Shown: positions 61,601-64,000 of the stretch, in pieces
Layout of the letters: each line of letters opens with the position of its first letter
Numbering within the stretch: the stretch's first letter is position 1
NCBI RefSeq assembly: GCF_018687895.1
Contig: NZ_CP061307.1
Span: forward strand, 1,135,855-1,199,854
Direction of reading: 5' to 3'
Length of the DNA: 64,000 nucleotides
From: Polynucleobacter sp. JS-JIR-II-50
GTDB taxonomy: Bacteria > Pseudomonadota > Gammaproteobacteria > Burkholderiales > Burkholderiaceae
Position numbers and translations under genes: made by a program
Notes under the pieces: model-generated
The model's input: only the letters and a program-made list of their open reading frames with translations
Told to the model about the DNA's origin: nothing
Databases searched by the model: none

Positions 61601-64000
61601 CAATATTAGAAGCTTGGATATTGCTACCCAAAGTAATGGTTCCACCAGCAACAGCGCTTAATGTTGTAGCAGAACCAAGAGTTACCAAGGTATCGCCATC
61701 ACCCAGAGTTGTATTACCACCCATCACTAATGTGCCAGCGGTAGTGATAGATGAAGGTGCTGTTGCTGTAATACCAGCGGTGTAAGTTTGCGTATTACCG
61801 GCTGACCCTAGGGTCAATGTACCGGTGTTATTAAATGTGATGGCGTTAGTGACCGTGCCGCCAGCACCAGTCAATGAGACATTATTAACAGTATTGGCAA
61901 TGGTGAAATCCGCTGCTGTAATGCCTCCAGTAAAGCTTGCAGTGCCACCGATATTTTGTAGGTTCAGACTGCCTGTTCCGGAGAATGAAGTGCCGCTCAC
62001 ATCAGCGCCGCTTACGCCAGATCCAGTACTCAACGTTAGGCTATATGAGGATCCTGTTACAGCCCCTAAAGTAATATCCCCTGCATTGGTGCTTGCATTG
62101 GAATTTAGAGTGGTATTAGCGCCAAGCGTTACTGGGCCAAATGTCATGGCTGTATTGGTGGTATTGATGGTGCCCTTCAAAGTGCTTGACGAAGGAGCGG
62201 TTGCAGTAATTCCACCGGCATAAGTTTGTGTGCCGCCACTAGAACCTAAAGCAACAGTGCCAGTATTGCTAAAGGTCACTGCGTTAGTAATAGTAGAACC
62301 GCTAGCATTGATAGCTACGTTATAGGCATTGCTTGTAGTGCTTAAAGTATTTGCAGTTAATACATCATTAAATGCAATCGTGCCAGTTGCGCTAGTTAAA
62401 GCAACGGTTGATGTGGTAACTGCTCCACCAAAAATAGCGCCGCCAGCATTCGTGATAGTTAATGTACCGATATCAGTACCAATAGCACCCGTCACACTGA
62501 CTGCACCGGAAGTATTAATCACCACATTAGATGCTGCGCCACCTACAGTGCCAGTGATCGAGGCAACAGTAATCGCACCAGAGCTACCACCACCCAAGTA
62601 CAAGGTGACGCCGTTTCCTAAGAGAACATTGTTTAAGGTAATTGGTGAGGTACCAAAGTCAAATACGCTGTTAGAACTCAAGAATGTCGTTGTGCCACCC
62701 AAGTTAAATGAGCAACTTGTTCCAACCACGCAAGTAGATGGATTGGCGGCAGTAAATGTTCCCAGCAGGATGTTATCGCCAGTATTGTGTGTAATACCAC
62801 GTGCAAATGTAAGGACATCAGAGGTGGCATCACCGTAGTAAACCGCACCAGTTGTGCTTAAGGTAACGGCACTAGTCACATCCGTATTAGCTCCGTAGAA
62901 CTTAATTTCACTTGAGCCGCCTGCATTGCTCATTGCACCAGCATAAAGATCGCTTGCAAACTCAATGACACTAGTACCGCTGGTAATTGCCAAACTGGTA
63001 ATACGATCGCTGCTAGATCCTACCGCTCCACTAAAGGTAATTCCGCCAGAATTAGTCACAGTCAATGTGCCAATATTGGTACCAATGGCACCACTGACAG
63101 TTACAGCATCGGTAGTATTGAAGGTGATATTCGATTTAACACCTGAAGTTCCGCTAATAGATGACAAGGTCATTGGTGTAGCAGCACCTGCACCTAAGGT
63201 TAATGTTGCACCCGGATTAACAATCGCAGCACCCAAAGTAATACGCCCTACTCCTGGACTCAATGTCACGCTATTTTCAAAAGTAATCGGTGCGTTAAGC
63301 GAAATTGCGGCAGCAATTGAATTAATTTGACTTGCGTTCACTGAAATCGCAGATGAGGCATTAGCAGTTACGCCGCCCAAGAAATTAAAGATGTCGTTGT
63401 AGTGATCACCAAAACGCAGCGTGCCAGTGTTATAGAAGGTGGCAGTAGAAGAAATCGTAGTAGTACCAGCTGCACTTGATAAGTTGTTCAAAGCAAGGTT
63501 AAAGGCATTGCTACCAATGCTTGCACCAGACACCAAGGCATCAGCAACGATAGCGCCATTCACAGTAATGGTGCCTGTTTGAGCTGCATTACCTAAAGTG
63601 AATGTGCCCAGCTTAATGCTTGAACCAATGACATCAGCCAAGCTAATAGTCGCTGTTTTACTAGAAACACTGACTGATTCAGCACCAGCACTTGTTCCCT
63701 GAATAGGACCGCTGATGGTAATTGCAGCACCATTTCCGCTATTAGCGGTATCAATAGAAGAGCTAGCACCAACCAAAGTCACAGTCTTGCCAGTACCGCC
63801 CAATGTAACTGCGCCACTATTGGTTGTTAAGGCGCCACCGAGACTAATACCACTTGGTGCAGTAGCAATTACACCGCCAGTGAAGTTGATCGTGTCACTG
63901 CCGTTACCTAAAGCAACCGTTCCGGTATTTGCAAATGTTGTGGCACCAGCGATGGTGTTGCTAGAACCGTTTATTGCAACGTTATAAGCCGCAGTACCAG
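52623..64000 (-). CDS. Giant repeat-rich surface protein, N-terminus beyond the window
   Basis: The frame is open from the TAG at 52625-52623 through the right edge, so at least 3791 residues are present and the start is outside. The sequence is rich in Gly, Ser, Thr, Asn, Ala and Val. More than 20 autotransporter-type passenger repeats appear as NTYTGTTTxxxGTL cycles (PATR/beta-helix repeats). The first part in the window has longer TNAVTFSNTGTVALG-type repeats. The C-terminus has no beta-barrel and ends in KKECKSQDDSGLCK, a two-cysteine loop like those at the end of HMW-type two-partner-secretion adhesins. Cysteines occur only in three close pairs. The likely role is a secreted beta-helical adhesin or surface layer fibre; the N-terminal secretion domain cannot be seen here. 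Confidence 0.85.
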   Translation of the reverse strand, partial: GTAAYNVAINGSSNTIAGATTFANTGTVALGNGSDTINFTGGVIATAPSGISLGGALTTNSGAVTLGGTGKTVTLVGASSSIDTANSGNGAAITISGPIQGTSAGAESVSVSSKTATISLADVIGSSIKLGTFTLGNAAQTGTITVNGAIVADALVSGASIGSNAFNLALNNLSSAAGTTTISSTATFYNTGTLRFGDHYNDIFNFLGGVTANASSAISVNASQINSIAAAISLNAPITFENSVTLSPGVGRITLGAAIVNPGATLTLGAGAATPMTLSSISGTSGVKSNITFNTTDAVTVSGAIGTNIGTLTVTNSGGITFSGAVGSSSDRITSLAITSGTSVIEFASDLYAGAMSNAGGSSEIKFYGANTDVTSAVTLSTTGAVYYGDATSDVLTFARGITHNTGDNILLGTFTAANPSTCVVGTSCSFNLGGTTTFLSSNSVFDFGTSPITLNNVLLGNGVTLYLGGGSSGAITVASITGTVGGAASNVVINTSGAVSVTGAIGTDIGTLTITNAGGAIFGGAVTTSTVALTSATGTIAFNDVLTANTLSTTSNAYNVAINASGSTITNAVTFSNTGTVALGSSGGTQTYAGGITATAPSSSTLKGTINTTNTAMTFGPVTLGANTTLNSNASTNAGDITLGAVTGSSYSLTLSTGSGVSGADVSGTSFSGTGSLNLQNIGGTASFTGGITAADFTIANTVNNVSLTGAGGTVTNAITFNNTGTLTLGSAGNTQTYTAGITATAPSSITTAGTLVMGGNTTLGDGDTLVTLGSATTLSAVAGGTITLGSNIQASNIGLTISGAGNTVIASVIDIGSGTLTKSGSGTLTLSGPNTYTGTTTVSAGTLALGASDVISNSSALTVNGGTFALGSYSDTVGAVTIGTNGGSITSTTGVLTGSSYTFNNTTSATVSAILAGSVNLTQAGSGTTTLSGANTYSGTMTISGGTLSISADNQLGAVPVSATPGSIVFNSGTLKTTATFTLNANRGIAMTGNGNINVDGSTTLTYNGIIAGTGDLTKSGAGTLVLGGNSTLSGTTTNSAGTLQIGNGATSGSLGSGAVINSAILAYSRSDDVILSGDLSGAGSIAQSGSGTLYLTGTNTYSGDTYINSGSLSVGNGGSTGSFGSGSVFNNGSLIINRTGSISVSNVISGTGSLTKLGSGTLTLSGPNTYTGGTTINSGTVALGASNVLANTGAVTIDGGTFALGSYSDTVGAVTIGTNGGSITSTTGVLSGSSYTLNNTVGATVSAILAGSVNLTQAGSGTTTLSGSNTYTGGTTINSGAVALGASNVLANTGAVTIDGGTFALGNYSDTVGAVTIGTNGGSITSTTGVLSGSSYTFNNTVGATVSAILAGAVNLTQAASGRTTISSNNTYTGTTTVSAGTLNVTGTLSDSTAVTVASGATYIVGANDTVASIAGAGNITLTANLTAGSTPDTTFSGVMSSTGSFTKVGSGTLTLSGPNTYTGTTTISAGTLSLTGTGSIATSSSLINNATFNISGTTSGASIISLSGNSTGSVVLGSKTLTISNAADTFAGVISGTNGNLVISGGTQVLTGTNTYSGTTTINTGTLSAASANALGTSAVSIGAAGTLDLSYSGTVTLGSSLSMTAGSAITNSTNNSALVVTGVSSLSGNITTNGSQTYTGAVTLGANTAIATSNANVTFTSTLNSSATNYYGLAITNGTGNATFTASVGSNSGTSALGYLCINASSCNASTVGTAQNTGTTTLGGNVITSGNQTYGGALVLNQDTTLTTITNGSVSIAGNVSGSATTPSVTFYNSGGGTLTYTGVVNYADSLSSSSPTWALLYSRGFNDQATSLLLSAGASTTVYVDAVGSSIINTFTNSTSTAQRYTLSSSAGSAFILTGGSGANALTISSGAGRVNIVGNINATTLSINSTANNSAISGTIGGSTAVIYNSGAGYTGSNTGALTLTNTNTYTGTTTINGGTLAVTGTGSIAASSSIIDNAILDISGTTSGASIISLSGNSAGSVVLSSKTLTITNAADTFAGAISGTNGNLVLTTGTQVLTGTNTYTGTTTINGGTLRLGTGGSLAAASALIMTGTSIFDLYGNSQSIASLTGATGNTVLNSKGSTASTLTVVGGTTTYAGVIADNAGTGGSVVLALSGGSLTLSGANTYTGTTTINGGTLALTATGSIAASSSIIDNATFDISGTTSGASIISLSGNSSGSAVLGSKTLTISNAADTFAGVISGTNGNLVLTTGTQVLTGTNTYTGTTTINGGTLRLGTGGSLASASALIMTGTSIFDLYGNSQSIASLTGATGNTVLNSKGSTASTLTVVGGTTTYAGVIADNAGTGGSVALALSGGSLTLSGANTYTGTTTINGGTLHISNNTGLGSNSGGAVTVNSGATLDLVSVTVGTKAVVLNGGTLADATSSLAGNISFTSASTINAATGDTLTLSGILSGNYGFTKTGAGTLVLTNSANTYTGTTTVSAGTLSLIGTGSIATSSSLINNATFDISGTTSGASIISLSGNSAGSVVLGSKTLTISNAADTFAGVISGTNGNLVISGGTQVLTGTNTYSGTTTINSGTLSLTGAGSIAASSSIIDNATLDLTGTTSGASIISLAGNTSGSLLIGSKTLTITNAADTFAGVISGTNGNLVLSSGTQVLTGANTYTGTTTVSAGTLNVTGTLSDNTAVTVASGATYIVGANDTVASIAGAGNITLTANLTAGSTPDTTFSGVMSSTGSFTKVGSGTLTLSGPNAYTGGTNINAGTVALGANDVLADTGVIHVAGGSLAMSTYSDTVGAITLSSGSISGTSGVLTGSSYDVTNSTGTTTISAILAGTANLVKSGAGTLVLSNANTYTGTTTVSAGTLNVTGTLSDNTAVTVASGATYIVGANDTVASIAGAGNITLTANLTAGSTPDTTFSGVMSSTGSFTKVGSGTLTLSNANTYTGITTVSAGTLNVTGTLSDSTAVTVASGATYIVGANDTVASIAGAGNITLTGNLTAGATTDTTFSGVMSSTGSFTKVGSDTLTLSNANTYTGTTTVSAGTLNVTGTLSDSTAVTVASGATYIVGANDTVASIAGAGNITLTGNLTAGTTTDTTFSGVMSSTGSFTKVGSGTLTLSGPNTYTGGTNINAGTVALGANDVLADSGAIYVAGGSLAMSTYSDTVGAITLSSGSISGTSGVLTGSSYDVTNSTGTTTISAILAGTANLVKSGAGTLVLSNANTYTGTTTINGGVVSISMDSNLGQAPGSVNAAALVFSGGTLNASSTFILNANRGIALLGSGTIDVDGSSTLTYNGIMSGAGSFTKTGAGILILGATNTNTGITTVSAGTLDVKGALASTADLIVAAGASYIVDRAAVLNTITGSGTVVLATNLSLGGGNTNFAFDGSFTGSGTLTKVGSGSMTLNGANTYSGNTVLNTSQLILGNANALGAGALISTNGVLSLASGVTLSSLTINGSATISSDIRTTGAQTYNGNVVVSPSVAGAVTLTTANAPITFNGLIDSAASKANTLNVNAGTGIVTIANSVGSVAPLASFVITGSTINLLADVLTSSQQIYNGSVVVGTNGNDGFLYAMFLAQTRPTLNFKVLDTVHTRTLISLDPLVEFNGTLNPASAALYSLMVAAIYPGYVNGDLTKMPVVSFNGLVGNIYPFYSANIQTLQAGDLFALTPATGVINVTGGVETTANQNYSSAQIALTANPTLNNVVFKSLQGAGGNINFDISKVDGKFDMTGKVSLVIDAKTNFTGSGIDLLGVRFPVAEAEAAAASSSGGNLSNVLKVSKLVSLDGSASGDAEVTVEMGEAYSGKKECKSQDDSGLCK
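54427..54726 (-). repeat. 300-bp coding repeat, unit B copy 1
   Basis: This 300-bp unit recurs almost identically at 55537-55836. It encodes the LADTGxIxVAGGSLAMSTYSDTVGAITLSSGS block followed by ISAILAGTANLVKSGAGTLV. It directly precedes (in + coordinates) a 270-bp A unit in both places, so B-A is copied as a composite. Confidence 0.85.
54727..55536 (-). repeat. Three tandem 270-bp coding repeats, unit A
   Basis: Three copies start at 54727, 54997 and 55267 with an exact 270-bp period (90 codons). Each encodes VTVASGATYIVGANDTVAS and IAGAGNITLT followed by TTFSGVMSSTGSFTKVGS. Further copies lie at 55837-56106 and 59620-59889. Only scattered base differences are seen between copies, so recent duplication or gene conversion is likely. 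Confidence 0.88.
55537..55836 (-). repeat. 300-bp coding repeat, unit B copy 2
   Basis: Second copy of the 300-bp unit found at 54427-54726, offset by 1110 bp. It differs by a few bases, for example ATGG for ATAG near 55741. It is again followed in + coordinates by an A unit at 55837. Confidence 0.85.
55837..56106 (-). repeat. 270-bp coding repeat, unit A copy 4
   Basis: Fourth copy of the A unit of the array at 54727-55536, separated from it by the second B unit. Its limits follow from the shared start GACAA(T/G)GTTAAGGT and the same 270-bp length. Confidence 0.8.
56104..56673 (-). repeat. Two tandem 285-bp coding repeats, unit C
   Basis: Copies begin at 56104 and 56389 (period 285 bp, 95 codons). 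Each encodes SSLI/IIDNAT-(L/F)DISGTTSGASIISLSGN and SKTLTISNAADTFAGVISGTNGNLV. Further copies of the same unit begin at about 57316, 57913 and 59332. The unit boundaries are by eye and accurate to a few bases. Confidence 0.82.
57004..58197 (-). repeat. Tandem duplication of a 597-bp coding segment
   Basis: The segment 57004-57600 is repeated at 57601-58197, with an exact 597-bp (199-codon) offset. The first ~300 bases of the two copies differ at only a handful of positions, while the second half (a C unit) differs more. The first half encodes GTSIFDLYGNSQSIASLTG and STLTVVGGTTTYAGVIADN. This is the longest and youngest-looking duplication in the gene. Confidence 0.88.
59620..59889 (-). repeat. 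270-bp coding repeat, unit A copy 5
   Basis: A dispersed copy of the A unit, about 3.5 kb from the main array and directly after a C unit that starts at 59332. It is almost identical to the array copies, showing that C and A units have been shuffled along the gene. Confidence 0.8.
59881..60483 (-). repeat. Two tandem ~300-bp coding repeats, unit E
   Basis: Copies start at about 59881 and 60181. Each encodes VLANTGAVTIDGGTFALG, then YSDTVGAVTIGTNGGSITS and ATVSAILAG. A third, more diverged copy lies at about 61190-61480. The encoded block is similar in design to unit B, suggesting older shared ancestry. Confidence 0.78.

Noticed and set aside
52654..63987. Many plus-strand open frames of 60-170 codons opposite the giant gene
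   Set aside because: They are antisense to a highly repetitive, Ser/Thr/Gly-biased coding sequence that rarely yields stops in that frame. Their products are Pro/Val/Leu-rich repeats copying the repeat period.

Overview
The window looks like chromosomal DNA of a free-living betaproteobacterium of the Burkholderiales, most likely a Polynucleobacter-type freshwater bacterium. This rests on gene order (nuoA-J with separate nuoC and nuoD, tRNA-Leu, secG, tpiA, pnp, rpsO; then ilvBNC, psd, pssA, leuA), on Bug/TctC-type binding proteins, on the sigma/DUF3619/DUF3106/RDD cassette, and on moderate GC with very short intergenic gaps. No database was searched, so the genus is an inference.

Layout. 1-8544 (minus): complex I operon nuoA to nuoJ, with nuoJ cut by the window edge. 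8654-13699 (minus): tRNA-Leu, secG, tpiA, a quinone oxidoreductase, pnp with a structured leader, and rpsO with its terminator. 13918-14514 (plus): a secreted SYLF-domain protein. 14539-21244 (minus): ilvB-ilvN-ilvC-psd-pssA-leuA. Between pssA and leuA lies an unannotated leucine-rich leader peptide followed by a terminator and a possible antiterminator, the layout of a classical leu attenuator. 21438-23636 (plus): sigma factor, DUF3619, DUF3106 and RDD genes. 23660-31446 (minus): FtsX-type permease, short-chain dehydrogenase, Bug protein, then a four-gene Mla/MCE lipid-transport operon. 31536-38976: tRNA-Arg, greB, spoT-rpoZ-gmk-yicC, and rph-rdgB-hemW. 39004-48930: accessory metabolism and envelope genes (crotonase-like protein, Bug protein, family III CoA-transferase, secreted alkylsulfatase, orphan histidine kinase, outer-membrane barrel, small exported protein, tRNA-Ser, FAD oxidoreductase). 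49068-52055 (plus): pgi and phosphomannomutase/phosphoglucomutase.

52071-64000 (minus) is dominated by one giant gene, open through the right edge. At least 3791 residues of a repeat-built, Gly/Ser/Thr/Asn-rich surface protein lie in the window. It has more than 20 autotransporter-type passenger repeats, but its C-terminus has no beta-barrel and ends in a small two-cysteine loop. That suggests a two-partner-secretion exoprotein or similar giant adhesin. Its DNA contains several near-identical tandem and dispersed direct repeats (270, 285, 300 and 597 bp). A small cytoplasmic protein of unknown function is encoded 6 bases downstream.

The two most notable items are the leuA attenuator at about 16141-16288 and the giant repeat protein with its neighbour. 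No insertion sequence, prophage, CRISPR array or replication origin was seen. No gene-free stretch exceeds 300 bases.
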